The notes beneath the pieces were generated by a model. The model was given only the letters and a program-made list of their open reading frames with translations. It ran no database searches and was not told the DNA's origin. 64,000 nt of DNA from Prauserella muralis. GTDB taxonomy: Bacteria; Actinomycetota; Actinomycetes; Mycobacteriales; Pseudonocardiaceae. The translations under genes and the position numbers were made by a program. This document shows positions 26,074 through 36,853 of this stretch, piece by piece (the stretch's first letter is position 1; every line of letters begins with the position of its first letter). The DNA lies in contig NZ_MASW01000001.1 in assembly GCF_003202285.1 (NCBI RefSeq), forward strand, positions 372,001 to 436,000. The letters are read 5' to 3'.

Positions 26074-27807
26074 GTGCGGCGGCGCATCGCGGCACTGACC
26101 GCGATACTGGCCCTCACGGGAGCGAGTGCGATGGCCGACAGCGGGTCCACCACCGGGCGCTTCGACCGCCCGGCTCACGGTTTCGCGCCCGCGTCCACCG
26201 TGCTCACGCAAGCCCAGCCCGAACAGGCCGGGCTCGACGCCGCCCCCATCCGGGCGGTGGAGCGGCGGCTGGCCGCGTGGACCGCCGACGATGCCGTGGA
26301 CGGCCATCCCCTCTTCCCCGGAGCCGTGGGCCTGCTCGCCCACGACGGCAGGATCGTCGACACCTACGCCACCGGCAGTGCCGTGCGCTACGCCGACGGC
26401 TCCGGCACGGAACTGCCGGAGGAGGCGCAGGTGCCGATGCGGGCCGGCACGATCTTCGACCTGGCATCGGTGACGAAGCTGTTCACCTCCCTCGCGGTGC
26501 TGCAGCTCGTGGAACGCGGCAGGGCGGACCTGGAGACGCCGGTCGCGACGTACCTGCCGGAGTTCGGCGTCAACGGCAAGGAGTCCATCACTGTCAGGCA
26601 ACTGCTGACGCACACCTCCGGTCTGGAGCCGTTCCTGCCACTGTGGCGCGACTGGCCCGACAGGGCCTCGCGCATCAAGGCGGTCATGGACGTGGCCCCG
26701 CGCGACGAGCCCGGCACCACCTACACCTACTCCGACCTCAACCTCATCACCCTCGGCGTGCTCGTGGAGCGGCTCACCGGGTCCACATTGGACACCGTTG
26801 TCGCCGAGCGGATCACCCGCCCGCTCGGCATGCGCGACACCGGCTTCAACCCGCCACGGGCGAAGCTGGACCGGATCGCCGCCACCGAGTACCAGTCGGC
26901 GCCGGACCGCGGCATGATCCGGGGCCAGGTGCACGACGAGAACGCGTGGGCGCTCGGTGGGGTCGCCGGCCACGCGGGCATCTTCTCCACGGCACACGAC
27001 CTTGCCGTGCTGGGACAGGCACTGCTCAACGGCGGCGTCTACCGCGGCGAGCGAATCCTGCGCGAGCAGACGGTCCGGATGCTGTTCACCAACTACACCG
27101 CCGCCTTCCCCGGCGACGACCACGCGCTCGGGTTCGAGCTCAACCAGCTCTGGTACATGGGCGGGCTCACCTCGCCCGCGACGGCGGGCCACACCGGGTA
27201 CACGGGCACGTCGTTCGTCGTCGATCCGCTGTCCCGCTCGATCGCGATCCTGCTGACCAACCGCGTGCATCCGACGCGGTCGTGGGGCTCGGTGAACCCG
27301 GCGCGGCAGGCGTGGGCCACCGGCCTCGCCCGTGCGCTCGCCGTGCGTCCGGCGCGGGGGCGCGACTCCTGGTTCAGTGGCGCGGGCGACGGGACGACGG
27401 CCACGCTCACCTCGCCTCGGCTCACGAGCGACGACGGCCGCGTGTCGGTGAGCTTCGCCGCGTTCGTCGACTCGGAGGCCACCGACCGGCTCGTGCTGGA
27501 GGCCAGCACCGACGGCGGCACGACGTGGCAGCCGGTGGGCCTGCGAGCGTCCGGCCGCGGTGCACCGACTGGAACGGTTGACGCACTGTCCGGAACCGGT
27601 CACCGCGCGTGGTGGAAAGTTCACGGGACAGCGCCCGCCCGAGGTGGTGTCACCGTACGTTGGCGATTCACCACGGATGGGAGCTACACGGCTCGCGGAG
27701 TGCACGTGGACGCGATTCGCGTGACCGAAAGCGACGGTCCGCTCCTCGACGGTGAGCACGATCCCGCAGCGTTGACCACTGATGGCTTTCAGTTGCGCAG
27801 CCGCTAA
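26074..27807 (+). CDS. Exported serine hydrolase, beta-lactamase fold (AmiE/YbbE-like), with C-terminal beta domain
   Basis: The 577-residue protein has a short signal peptide and a class C beta-lactamase/DD-peptidase domain. SxxK is in ASVTKLF, the Tyr motif in YTYSDLN and the third motif in HTGYTGTS. About 150 C-terminal residues form an extra beta-rich domain that could bind the wall. In Bacillus the gene beside nagZ-namZ encodes AmiE (YbbE), a beta-lactamase-fold N-acetylmuramyl-L-alanine amidase, so the same step is the best inference. An esterase or DD-peptidase role cannot be excluded. GTG 26074 is 7 bp after namZ. Confidence 0.82.
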   Translation: MRRRIAALTAILALTGASAMADSGSTTGRFDRPAHGFAPASTVLTQAQPEQAGLDAAPIRAVERRLAAWTADDAVDGHPLFPGAVGLLAHDGRIVDTYATGSAVRYADGSGTELPEEAQVPMRAGTIFDLASVTKLFTSLAVLQLVERGRADLETPVATYLPEFGVNGKESITVRQLLTHTSGLEPFLPLWRDWPDRASRIKAVMDVAPRDEPGTTYTYSDLNLITLGVLVERLTGSTLDTVVAERITRPLGMRDTGFNPPRAKLDRIAATEYQSAPDRGMIRGQVHDENAWALGGVAGHAGIFSTAHDLAVLGQALLNGGVYRGERILREQTVRMLFTNYTAAFPGDDHALGFELNQLWYMGGLTSPATAGHTGYTGTSFVVDPLSRSIAILLTNRVHPTRSWGSVNPARQAWATGLARALAVRPARGRDSWFSGAGDGTTATLTSPRLTSDDGRVSVSFAAFVDSEATDRLVLEASTDGGTTWQPVGLRASGRGAPTGTVDALSGTGHRAWWKVHGTAPARGGVTVRWRFTTDGSYTARGVHVDAIRVTESDGPLLDGEHDPAALTTDGFQLRSR

Positions 27808-27911
27808 TACGTTGCAGTTTCGTTAGCCAAGCCAGGTTAACAAGCAGGACCCGGTTGGCGACTTTCTCAGCAACTACGACAGCACGGCCGGGACGTGGGA
27901 ACACGCTCAGC

Positions 27912-27942
27912 TTGCGATCACTCGGGAAGGTGTGGGTAACCT
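27912..27942 (+). promoter_or_regulatory. Promoter of the murR-murQ unit
   Basis: TTGCGA (27912-27917) and TAACCT (27937-27942) are separated by 19 bp. The regulator's ATG at 27951 is 8 bp beyond the -10, predicting a leaderless transcript. Confidence 0.5.
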
Positions 27943-27950
27943 TGTCGCAG

Positions 27951-28964
27951 ATGCCTACGGTTAGTAAGTTTCCCACGAACGGTGACGTCGCGTCCGAGGA
28001 CCCGGCGGTTCCGGAGGGCTCGGACGTCATCGCCGGGCCAGCCGGAGCCGGCGAACGGGACGCCGACGCGAGCCCGCTCGTGCGGATCCGTTCCCTGCTG
28101 CCCGGGCTTGCCCGCGCCGAGCAGCGGGTGGCGAAGGTGGTGCTCGACGACCCTTCCGCGGTCGCCCGGCGCAGCATCACCGAGGTCGCCCTCGCGGCGA
28201 ACACCAGCGAGACGACGGTGACCCGGTTCTGCAAGGCCATCGGCGTGGGCGGATATCCACAGCTGCGCATCGCGCTCGCCGCCGACACCGCCCGCTCTGC
28301 CGCGCGGTCCGTCCGCGATCTCGGCGGCGACATCGCGCAGGACGACGACCTCGCCTCGGTGGTGAGCAAGGTGAGCTTCGCCGACGCCAGGGCCGTCGAG
28401 GAGACCGCCGAGCAGCTCGACATCGCCGAACTCGAGCGAGTCATCGACCTGCTCGCCGCCGCGGGCAGAGTCGACGTCTACGGCGTCGGCGCGAGCGCGT
28501 TCGTCGCCGCGGACCTGCAGCAGAAACTCCACCGCATCGGCAGGGTGAGCTTCGCGTGGTCGGACACGCACATCATGCTCACCTCCGCCGCGGTGCTGAA
28601 GGCAGGCGACGTCGCGGTGGGCATCTCGCACACGGGCGCCACCACCGACACCGTCGAGGCACTGCGCGTGGCCAGGGAGCACGGCGCCATCACCGTGGCG
28701 GTGACGAACTTCCCGCGCTCCCCGATCACCGAGGTCGCCGACCACGTGCTCACGACGGCGGCCCGCGAGACGACGTTCCGCTCCGGCGCGACGGCGAGCC
28801 GGATCGCGCAGCTGACGGTCATCGACTGCCTGTTCATCGGTGTCGCCCAGCGGCACATGGACGACGCGGTGAACGCGCTCGATGCGACCCGCGACGCCGT
28901 GGGTACCCACCGGATGGGTGTGCGGCCGGACGGCCGGCGGCGGCCGCGGGAGACCGGCAAGTGA
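27951..28964 (+). CDS. murR: MurR/RpiR family transcriptional regulator
   Basis: The 337-residue regulator has an N-terminal RpiR helix-turn-helix (about 40-115; RSITEVALAANTSETTVTRFCKAIG) and a C-terminal SIS sugar-phosphate-binding domain (about 150-300; VYGVGASAFVA, GISHTGATTDTVEALRVA). An N-terminal extension of about 35 residues is low-complexity. MurR senses MurNAc-6-phosphate, the MurQ substrate, and murQ is the next gene (67 bp downstream), so that ligand is the best inference. It probably controls this island. The operator was not identified. Confidence 0.88.
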   Translation: MPTVSKFPTNGDVASEDPAVPEGSDVIAGPAGAGERDADASPLVRIRSLLPGLARAEQRVAKVVLDDPSAVARRSITEVALAANTSETTVTRFCKAIGVGGYPQLRIALAADTARSAARSVRDLGGDIAQDDDLASVVSKVSFADARAVEETAEQLDIAELERVIDLLAAAGRVDVYGVGASAFVAADLQQKLHRIGRVSFAWSDTHIMLTSAAVLKAGDVAVGISHTGATTDTVEALRVAREHGAITVAVTNFPRSPITEVADHVLTTAARETTFRSGATASRIAQLTVIDCLFIGVAQRHMDDAVNALDATRDAVGTHRMGVRPDGRRRPRETGK

Positions 28965-29030
28965 CAGTGCGCGGACGGTGAGCGAGTGGCGGGGGGCCAC
29001 AGACCCAGCGAGCAAAAGACGGTGAGGCGA

Positions 29031-29996
29031 ATGACGGAGGTGGGGGCGGGTAGCCGCAGGGGGCTCGGCTATGGCCCGGCAGCGCATATCGTGCATGTCG
29101 AGTCGCCGACGGAGCAGCGAAACCCGCGCACGGTGGACATCGACCAGATGTCCACGGCAGGCATTCTCGCGGCCATCAACAGCGAGGACCGCGACGTCCC
29201 CAGGGCGGTGCAGGCGGTGCTGCCGCAGCTGGCGACCGCGGTCGACTACGCCGTCGACGCGCTGCGCACCGGTCGCCGCGTCCACTACGTCGGCGCGGGA
29301 ACGTCCGGGCGGCTCGCGGTGCTCGACGCCGCCGAGCTGGTCCCGACGTTCAACGTGCCGCCGGACTGGTTCGTGGCGCACCACGCGGGCGGCGAGCGCG
29401 CATTGCGGCAGGCCGTCGAGAACGCCGAGGACGACGAGACGGCCGGCGCGGCGGAGCTGAGCTCCACGACGGCACCGGGCGACTTCGTACTCGGGCTGAC
29501 CGCGTCCGGGCGCACCCCGTACGTGCTGGGCGCGCTGCGGGCGGCCAAGCGCAGGGGCGCGCGCACCGGCCTGGTGTCCGGCAACCCGAGCGCCCCGGTG
29601 CCGCCCGAGGTGGACGTGCTCATCGCCATCGACACCGGCCCTGAGGCCATCGCGGGCTCGACACGCATGAAGGCGGGCACCGCACAGAAGATCGTGCTCA
29701 CCGCGTTCTCCACCGCGACGATGGTGCGGCTGGGCCGCACCTACTCCAACCTCATGGTCAGCATGCGCGCCACCAACGCGAAGCTGCGGGGGCGGACGCT
29801 GCGCATCCTGCGCGAGGCCACCGGCATGAGCACCACCGACTGCGACGAGGCGCTGACGAAGGCCGACGGCGACCTCAAGGTCGCGCTGGTGCACCTGCTG
29901 TCCGGGGTGGATGTCGCCGAGGCGACCGACGCGCTGGCCGCCACGGGCGGGCATGTCCGCAACGCGCTGGACTGCGTGCGCGCCAGGGCGTCCTGA
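29031..29996 (+). CDS. murQ: N-acetylmuramic acid 6-phosphate etherase
   Basis: The 321-residue SIS-domain lyase cleaves the lactyl ether of MurNAc-6-phosphate to give GlcNAc-6-phosphate and D-lactate. Diagnostic segments are VESPTEQRNPRT near the N-terminus, GAGTSGRLAVLDAAEL with the first catalytic glutamate, ENAEDD with the second, LTASGRTPYV and GSTRMKAGTAQK. ATG 29031 after GGTGAGG was chosen; GTG 28986 is possible. It follows the MurR-type gene. No MurNAc kinase or PTS transporter is encoded nearby, so the phosphorylated substrate must come from elsewhere. Confidence 0.94.
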   Translation: MTEVGAGSRRGLGYGPAAHIVHVESPTEQRNPRTVDIDQMSTAGILAAINSEDRDVPRAVQAVLPQLATAVDYAVDALRTGRRVHYVGAGTSGRLAVLDAAELVPTFNVPPDWFVAHHAGGERALRQAVENAEDDETAGAAELSSTTAPGDFVLGLTASGRTPYVLGALRAAKRRGARTGLVSGNPSAPVPPEVDVLIAIDTGPEAIAGSTRMKAGTAQKIVLTAFSTATMVRLGRTYSNLMVSMRATNAKLRGRTLRILREATGMSTTDCDEALTKADGDLKVALVHLLSGVDVAEATDALAATGGHVRNALDCVRARAS

Positions 29997-30010
29997 GCCC
30001 GGCGGCGCCG

Positions 30011-30757
30011 TTAGGAACCCGCCGCGGCGTCGGCGATGCTGGTGGCCTCGCGGGCACCCGTCTCGAAGGCCTCGCAGCAGAACAGCAGCCACTCGCGCAC
30101 GCCGTCCGGTTCGCCGCTCGCGAAGGCCTCGGCCGCGGCCTGGTAACGCCTGAGGCGCCGGAAGCAGGCGACCTCGGGCACGGTGAGCGCCTTCGGGTCG
30201 AGACCCGTGGCGATCATCGTCAGCCGGGCCGCCGCGCGGGCGACGACGCCGTCGGCGGAGCCGAACGGCCGCAGCGTCAGCAGCTCCCCGTGCACCACGG
30301 CGGTGAGCACCGGCCCGCCGACGCCGGTGGCGCCGGTCGTGAGCTGCGCGAGCAACTCCAGCCGGGACGCCACCCCGTCGGCGGGCCGGGGCCTGCCGAG
30401 CGAGTCGGGGTCGGCGGTGAGGTCGGCGGCAGCCAGGACGTGCATCCGCGCCAGCGCCTGCAGTGGCGCGCGGCGCCACGTCGGCAGCAGGCTTTCGGTG
30501 GCCTCCGCCACCCGCAGCGCGCCGGCGAGCACGGGATCGCTGACCGCGCCCTCCTCCGGGATGTCCGGGTCGGCGCCCTCGACGGCCGCGGAGGCGCGGG
30601 CGGCCCGCACCGACGCCTCGGCGGCGGTCGCCGACCCGCCGCGCAGGTTGGCGCGGTGCCGGTGCACGGCGAACACGGCGTCCTGGGCCGCCTTCGCCGC
30701 GGCGGCGACACCGTCCAGTTCGGCCAGCGGAGCGAGCGGGTCCGTCCTGCCACTCAC
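30011..30757 (-). CDS. Fic-fold protein with degenerate active site (Rv3662c position)
   Basis: The 248-residue helical protein carries SAAVEG at 56-61, matching the Fic inhibitory helix motif [ST]xxxE[GN]. The region 163-174, RPFGSADGVVAR, aligns with the Fic core HPFxxGNGRxxR. The catalytic histidine is Arg, Asn is Asp and the first Arg is Val, so AMP transfer looks unlikely. Homologues are widespread in actinobacteria and often labelled hypothetical or oxidoreductase. Its GTG start overlaps the stop of the upstream phosphoribosyltransferase gene by 4 bp, so the two are translationally coupled and may act together. Confidence 0.7.
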   Translation of the reverse strand: MSGRTDPLAPLAELDGVAAAAKAAQDAVFAVHRHRANLRGGSATAAEASVRAARASAAVEGADPDIPEEGAVSDPVLAGALRVAEATESLLPTWRRAPLQALARMHVLAAADLTADPDSLGRPRPADGVASRLELLAQLTTGATGVGGPVLTAVVHGELLTLRPFGSADGVVARAAARLTMIATGLDPKALTVPEVACFRRLRRYQAAAEAFASGEPDGVREWLLFCCEAFETGAREATSIADAAAGS

Positions 30758-31248
30758 GCGTCCAGCACCTGACCCTCGCGGCTGACCACCGGCGGCAGCG
30801 TCGACCACGGGAAGTTGATCCACCTGTCGGTGCGCCGCCACACGTACTCGCAGGACACGGCCGACGTGGGCTTCTCGTACACCACGGCGCAGCGCACCTC
30901 GGCCACCTGGTCGGCGCAGAAGTCGCGGACCAGCTTCAGGGTGGCTCCGGTGTCGGCGACGTCGTCGGCCACCAGCACGGTGGCACCCGCGAGGTCGACG
31001 GCATTGGGCACCGGCGGCAGCATCACCGGCAGCTCCAGCCGTTCGTTGACGCCGGTGTAGAACTCCACGTTCATCACGTGAAGGTTCTTCACGTCGAGCG
31101 CGTAGCCGAGGGCCCCCGCGACGAACAGCCCGCCACGCGCGATGGACAGGATCAGGTCGGGCGCGAACCCGCTGTCGGCCACCTGCCGCGCCAGCTCACG
31201 GCTGGCCGTCCCGAACTTCTCCCACGTGAGCTCCTCACGCTCCGCCAT
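30754..31248 (-). CDS. Phosphoribosyltransferase (Gpt-like)
   Basis: The 164-residue type I phosphoribosyltransferase has the PRPP-binding loop VLVADDVADTGATL (about residues 90-103) and an upstream SIARGGLFVA that binds pyrophosphate. It resembles bacterial xanthine/guanine phosphoribosyltransferases, suggesting a purine salvage role, though the base specificity cannot be read from sequence. ATG 31248 follows GAGAGGGG. It forms a two-gene unit with the Fic-like gene (4-bp overlap) and is divergent from acs. Confidence 0.88.
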   Translation of the reverse strand: MAEREELTWEKFGTASRELARQVADSGFAPDLILSIARGGLFVAGALGYALDVKNLHVMNVEFYTGVNERLELPVMLPPVPNAVDLAGATVLVADDVADTGATLKLVRDFCADQVAEVRCAVVYEKPTSAVSCEYVWRRTDRWINFPWSTLPPVVSREGQVLDA

Positions 31249-31445
31249 GCGCCGTTCCCCTCTCGTTACCGCCGGGTACACCGAGCATAGGCAGCGCCCG
31301 TCGACCGCTTGTCAGCCGCTCGTCGTGCATGGCTTGTCCCGCCCGCAACCTGCCTGCAACCTTGGACTTGCCGTACTAACGTCACTACCGGCACCAACGC
31401 CGCCGCGGGCGTAGCCACTCATCGCACATCAGGAGGCCATGCACC

Positions 31446-33425
<1,980 letters not shown>

Positions 33426-33438
33426 ACCGACCGTCCAC

Positions 33439-33473
33439 GAAGGGCGCCGGGTTGCGGAAGCCCGGCGCCCTTC
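33439..33473 (+). terminator. Intrinsic terminator of acs
   Basis: A 13-bp perfect stem (33439-33451 with 33461-33473) around a 9-base loop begins 14 bp after the acs stop. Confidence 0.85.
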
Positions 33474-33494
33474 GGGTGTCCGGCGTGCCAGGCT

Positions 33495-34532
33495 TCACGG
33501 AAGCTCGTAGTGAGTCCCCCGGCGCTCGCCTCGTTGGACGAGCTTGTTCTCCGCGGCGAGCCGCCCGAGAAGTCTGCTGGCTTGCTGGGCGTGATGGCAC
33601 AGAGTTCGGCGGCTTGTGCCCGGGCGATACGTCCGTGCGCGGTCACGTAGGCGAGGATCATCTGTTCCTGCTGGAGAGGCTCGAACCCACGGGTCCGGAC
33701 ATACCCGGCCGACGACTCCAGCGCGCGATAGACCGAAGCCGAGAGGTGCCACGTCCGGCCTTTGCCTTCACCTCGGCCCTCGACCCAACCCAGCTCCACC
33801 ATGTGTGTCAGCTGCCTCCGCGTCTCACCCTCGGTGCGCTGGATGACCGGCGCGACGTCGGCGGCACTCAGGCGTCTCTCCCGCAGCAGCTCCGCCGGCA
33901 CCTGCAACTGCACGAGACCGAGTGGGTGCCCCCGCTCTCGTTCCCGTTCCAGTACCCACCTGGTCATGGCGAAGTTCGCGGACCGCCCGGCACGATGGCG
34001 GCGACCTGTTGGTCGGTCGTCCGGCCGTAGTCGGGCGCAGGGCGGCCGACACGAAGTTGCTCAGCGAACATCCTGTTGATGCCCCGCCCTGTCCGCTCCA
34101 CGATTCCCGTCCGCTTGAACGCATCCGCAAGGAGGCCGTTTCGGAGTAGCTCGGGCACGGAAGTGGGAGAACATCTCCTCGGCCAACCGAAACAGCGGAT
34201 CGTGGGAGAAGTCATCGACCTCGACGTCCAGGCCACGGAGTACGTGAAATGCCGCTTCGTGCGTCGGAACGTACAAGCGAAGGGATTCGGTCCGGCCGAA
34301 GAGCAACGGCGCACCGATACTGACGTCCTCACCGGAGGAGAGCCAGCCCCAAGGCATGCGCGGCAGGGCACGCACATTGGACGACCGTCACCGCCGATGG
34401 CACGACGCACGTAAGTCCTGAGACGTTCCGACGACACGAGGACTGTCCGGCACCTCGACAGCGGGCACGGGCGTGCCGTCGATGTCGGCGGCCTGAACCT
34501 GTGTCGAGAGCGGCGGTTGCAAGGTTATGCAT
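33495..34532 (-). pseudogene. Decayed Schlafen/AlbA_2-type ATP-binding regulator
   Basis: Successive minus-strand fragments in different frames together resemble one protein of the AlbA_2/RecG-like regulator family. An AlbA_2 end (VPDSPRVVGTSQ, then TYVRRA) is followed by a middle segment (WLSSGEDVSIGAP to RLAEEMFSHFRARA) and a C-terminal GHKL-like stretch (LLADAFKRTGIVERTGRGI). Winged-helix pieces around 33967-33500 complete it. At least four frame changes are needed and the N-terminal half of AlbA_2 is missing. Codon quality is poorer than in neighbours. Mycobacteria have no gene here, suggesting an acquired accessory gene that is being lost. Confidence 0.68.
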
Positions 34533-34576
34533 AATTATCTATCACCACACCACTGACGGCGTGGATGGTAGATAAC
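34532..34576. promoter_or_regulatory. AT-rich dyad at the 5' end of the pseudogene
   Basis: AATTATCTATC (34532-34542) and GGTAGATAACT (34566-34576) are inverted copies matching at 9 of 11 positions with 23 bp between. The patch is strikingly AT-rich for this genome and abuts the old start codon, so it is probably the relic operator-promoter of the pseudogene. Confidence 0.5.
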
Positions 34577-34646
34577 TATAGACGCCTGGGGCGCTGGCAA
34601 CCCCGCCAACACCTCCGCGGACGGCCAACACGCGGTGCGGACAGAC

Positions 34647-34686
34647 GAAAGCGGCCCCCACCCTGCTCGTGGTGGGGGCCGCTTTC
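34647..34686. terminator. Terminator downstream of the exported protein gene
   Basis: A perfect 16-bp stem (34647-34662 with 34671-34686) with an 8-base loop lies 27 bp past the stop of the minus-strand gene; A and T runs flank it. Confidence 0.88.
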
Positions 34687-34712
34687 GGTTGTGCCTGAAC
34701 GGTTCGGCTGCG

Positions 34713-35450
34713 TCAGCCGGTCACGTCCAGGTGGCCCTCGACGGGCGTGGGGACCGGGGCGCTGCCGTCCGGGTTGGCCTGGCCGCCCGAGCCACCGTCA
34801 CCGTCGTCGCCGTTGTCCGGCGGCGTGGTCGGCTCACCCGGCGGCTGGGTCGGCGTGGAGCCCTCCGCGCAGGTGGCCGACGCGATGTCGATGGTCTGCA
34901 GCTTGTTCACCTTGATGGAGATCGCGGTGACCGTCGTCGAGCCGTCGGGGTTCTCGGTCTGCTTGTTGAGCACGACCGAGGCGACGCCGGGAACGTCCAC
35001 ACCGGTGTTCGGCGGCGCCGCCACGTCGAGCGGGGTACCGCCGAGGTTGGCGGCGGCCAGGGAGGAGGAGACCTCGCCGTCGTCGCAGCGGGCCTCGATG
35101 GCCGTCGCGGTCAGCAGCGGCTTGGACAGGCCGAGGTCGCCAAGCGGGCTGAGGTCGAGCCGCAGGTCCGCGACGCTCGACTTCGCGTAGCCGTCACCGG
35201 CGCGCGCGTTGAGCACGTTGGCCTTCAGCAGGCCCTTCGGGTCGGCGACCTCGACGACGGAGTCCTCCGACGCACCGTTGCTGTCGTCGACGGCAGGTGT
35301 CGGGTCGATCGAGATCAGGCCGGAGGCCGCGAGAGCGAAGGCCGAGTTCTGCGGCTCGTCGGCGCTCGCCGCGGGGGCGAACAGCAGTCCGGCGGTCAGC
35401 GCCACGGATGCGGCGCTGACGCCACAGGCGGCGAGTCGTCTTCTGGACAA
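34713..35450 (-). CDS. Exported beta-rich protein of unknown function (choice-of-anchor type)
   Basis: The 245-residue protein has a twin-arginine-containing N-terminus (SRRRL) and a hydrophobic core ending in APAASA, so it is exported. The mature part is rich in Ala, Gly, Val and Asp with two cysteines. It resembles actinobacterial 'choice-of-anchor' secreted proteins. The C-terminus (about 200-245) is a Pro/Gly/Asp-rich disordered tail without an LPxTG motif. I prefer TTG 35450, which follows GAAGGG at 7 bases; TTG 35477 is the alternative. It lies 94 bp downstream of the L,D-transpeptidase gene on the same strand. Confidence 0.72.
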   Translation of the reverse strand: MSRRRLAACGVSAASVALTAGLLFAPAASADEPQNSAFALAASGLISIDPTPAVDDSNGASEDSVVEVADPKGLLKANVLNARAGDGYAKSSVADLRLDLSPLGDLGLSKPLLTATAIEARCDDGEVSSSLAAANLGGTPLDVAAPPNTGVDVPGVASVVLNKQTENPDGSTTVTAISIKVNKLQTIDIASATCAEGSTPTQPPGEPTTPPDNGDDGDGGSGGQANPDGSAPVPTPVEGHLDVTG

Positions 35451-35544
35451 TTCTTTACCCTTCGACAGTTCGAACAATGGCTGCGTGATTCACGGTGATT
35501 CACGCGAACAAAACGAGCTTCCGGTGAGGACCGGGCGGTCTCGA

Positions 35545-36372
35545 TCAGACGATGTCGACGATCGTGCCCAGCGGAAGCTTGACGAGCTGGTCCAGGGCCT
35601 CTTGCGTCACCCTGATGCAGCCGTCACTGGTGGCCTTGCCGACGAAGCTGTTGTCGGGCCACGTGTGGATTCCGACGGTGCCGGGGCCACCGCCGAACGT
35701 CTCGTGCGAGTCCGAGTGGTAGCTCAGCGGAAGCACGATGGGGCTGTAGTCGTTCACCGTCTCCTTGATGGAGGCGATGATGTAGGCGCGGCCCTTCGGC
35801 GTCGGATGCTCCGGTTTCCCGGTGCCGATCGTCCAGCTGCCGAGGGACTCGCCGTTCTTCGTGATCTCCAGCCGGAACGCGTCGCGGTCGACGATGACCG
35901 CATAGTCGTTGGTCGCCGACTCGACGGCGTCGTCGGTGGCGTGGACCCAGCCGCTCGCGCCGTTCGGCCGGGTCGGCAGGAGCACCTGCGCCCACTCGCC
36001 CTGCTCGGCGATCACCGGCACCCAGGTCGGTGAGCCGACCTGGCGGGTCGGCAGCTTGGCGATGGGCTCCCCGTCGACCTGCGAGTAGACGACGAGGTCC
36101 TGCTTGGGATGGAGCACCGTGCCGGTGCCGTCGCCGCCCGGATCCTTCGGGGCGCCGGGCAGGTCGCCGTAGGTGGTGGCGTCGGGCAGCTTGGTCAGGT
36201 CCTCCTGGCTGATCGCGGCCGGCTTGACCGCCCCGGCGCCGCCGGTGCCCTCGTCACCGCCACCCCCGCATGCGGAGACGAGCAAGGCCAGCAGCGCCGC
36301 GCTCGCGGCGGCCACCAGCCGCACCGATCGAATCCTCCCGCGAGCGCGGGAGGTGCCACGTCTGTCGTCCAT
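35545..36372 (-). CDS. L,D-transpeptidase lipoprotein (YkuD domain)
   Basis: The 275-residue protein forms 3-3 peptidoglycan cross-links or attaches partners to the wall. A signal peptide ends in lipobox VSAC (Cys35). An SH3-like segment (about 85-150) precedes the YkuD catalytic domain (about 155-275). His236, Cys252 and Arg254 lie in HTWPD...SDGCIRV, the expected catalytic arrangement. ATG 36372 was chosen; AGGGG lies 11 bases upstream. A good promoter sits about 110 bp upstream, leaving a 100-base leader. The lipid anchor places it outside the membrane. Confidence 0.92.
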   Translation of the reverse strand: MDDRRGTSRARGRIRSVRLVAAASAALLALLVSACGGGGDEGTGGAGAVKPAAISQEDLTKLPDATTYGDLPGAPKDPGGDGTGTVLHPKQDLVVYSQVDGEPIAKLPTRQVGSPTWVPVIAEQGEWAQVLLPTRPNGASGWVHATDDAVESATNDYAVIVDRDAFRLEITKNGESLGSWTIGTGKPEHPTPKGRAYIIASIKETVNDYSPIVLPLSYHSDSHETFGGGPGTVGIHTWPDNSFVGKATSDGCIRVTQEALDQLVKLPLGTIVDIV

Positions 36373-36375
36373 CAA

Positions 36376-36786
36376 TCACTGTCCCCTGAAGCAGTCGTTA
36401 CGTCCGTGGAGCGTGCGCAGGGTCCTTGGTGAGCACACCGGAGGCATGCGTGACTACCCGCTGCGCACGAGGCGACGGCGAATTCTTAACCGCGGGCCAA
36501 CAGTTGATCAAACCCGTTGCTTTTTCACCGTGCCGCTCCCAGCAGCGGAAATGCAGCATCCGCCCAGCTCAGCGACATGCCCATGGTTCACTCGAACGTG
36601 TTGCTTCGGATCACTCGACGCAACAGCGGGTTCCACGCCGAGTCGTCACACCGTGGTCGGGGTCACCACGCTGGGATCCCCCGTGCGGGGGTCGGTCACC
36701 ACATCGGGCGGCGGCCGCGCCCCGGGCCCGAACCCGGGTCACCGCTGCGGAACAATCGGCAGCGCCCGAACCCGGGCCTGCACATC
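36376..36786. other. Non-coding interval between the L,D-transpeptidase and AT-hook genes
   Basis: This divergent interval holds the L,D-transpeptidase promoter at 36483-36511 and ends before the LexA-like box at 36787. I see no credible gene in the remainder; open frames there are arginine-rich shadows. Confidence 0.5.
36483..36511 (-). promoter_or_regulatory. Promoter of the L,D-transpeptidase gene
   Basis: On the minus strand TTGATC (36511-36506) and TAAGAA (36488-36483) are spaced by 17 bp. The predicted start is near 36476, about 104 bases before the ATG. Confidence 0.6.
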
Positions 36787-36802
36787 TCGAACGTGTGTTC
36801 TA
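36787..36802 (+). promoter_or_regulatory. LexA-like SOS box
   Basis: TCGAACGTGTGTTCTA matches the actinobacterial LexA consensus TCGAAC-N4-GTTCGA at 11 of 12 defined positions. It overlaps a possible -10 (TAGACT, 36801-36806) and lies 51 bp before the ATG of the AT-hook protein. Confidence 0.6.
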
Positions 36803-36853
36803 GACTTCCGGCCGTCGTAGCCGGACGCCACCGACAGGGAGACCACACCCGCC

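Noticed and set aside
30754-31248. Uracil or orotate phosphoribosyltransferase assignment
   Set aside because: The sequence is closer to Gpt-like purine enzymes, but base specificity cannot be decided, so a general name is kept.
36426-36820. Overlapping short frames between the L,D-transpeptidase and AT-hook genes
   Set aside because: Low-complexity, no ribosome-binding site and they run through the promoter and LexA-like box.
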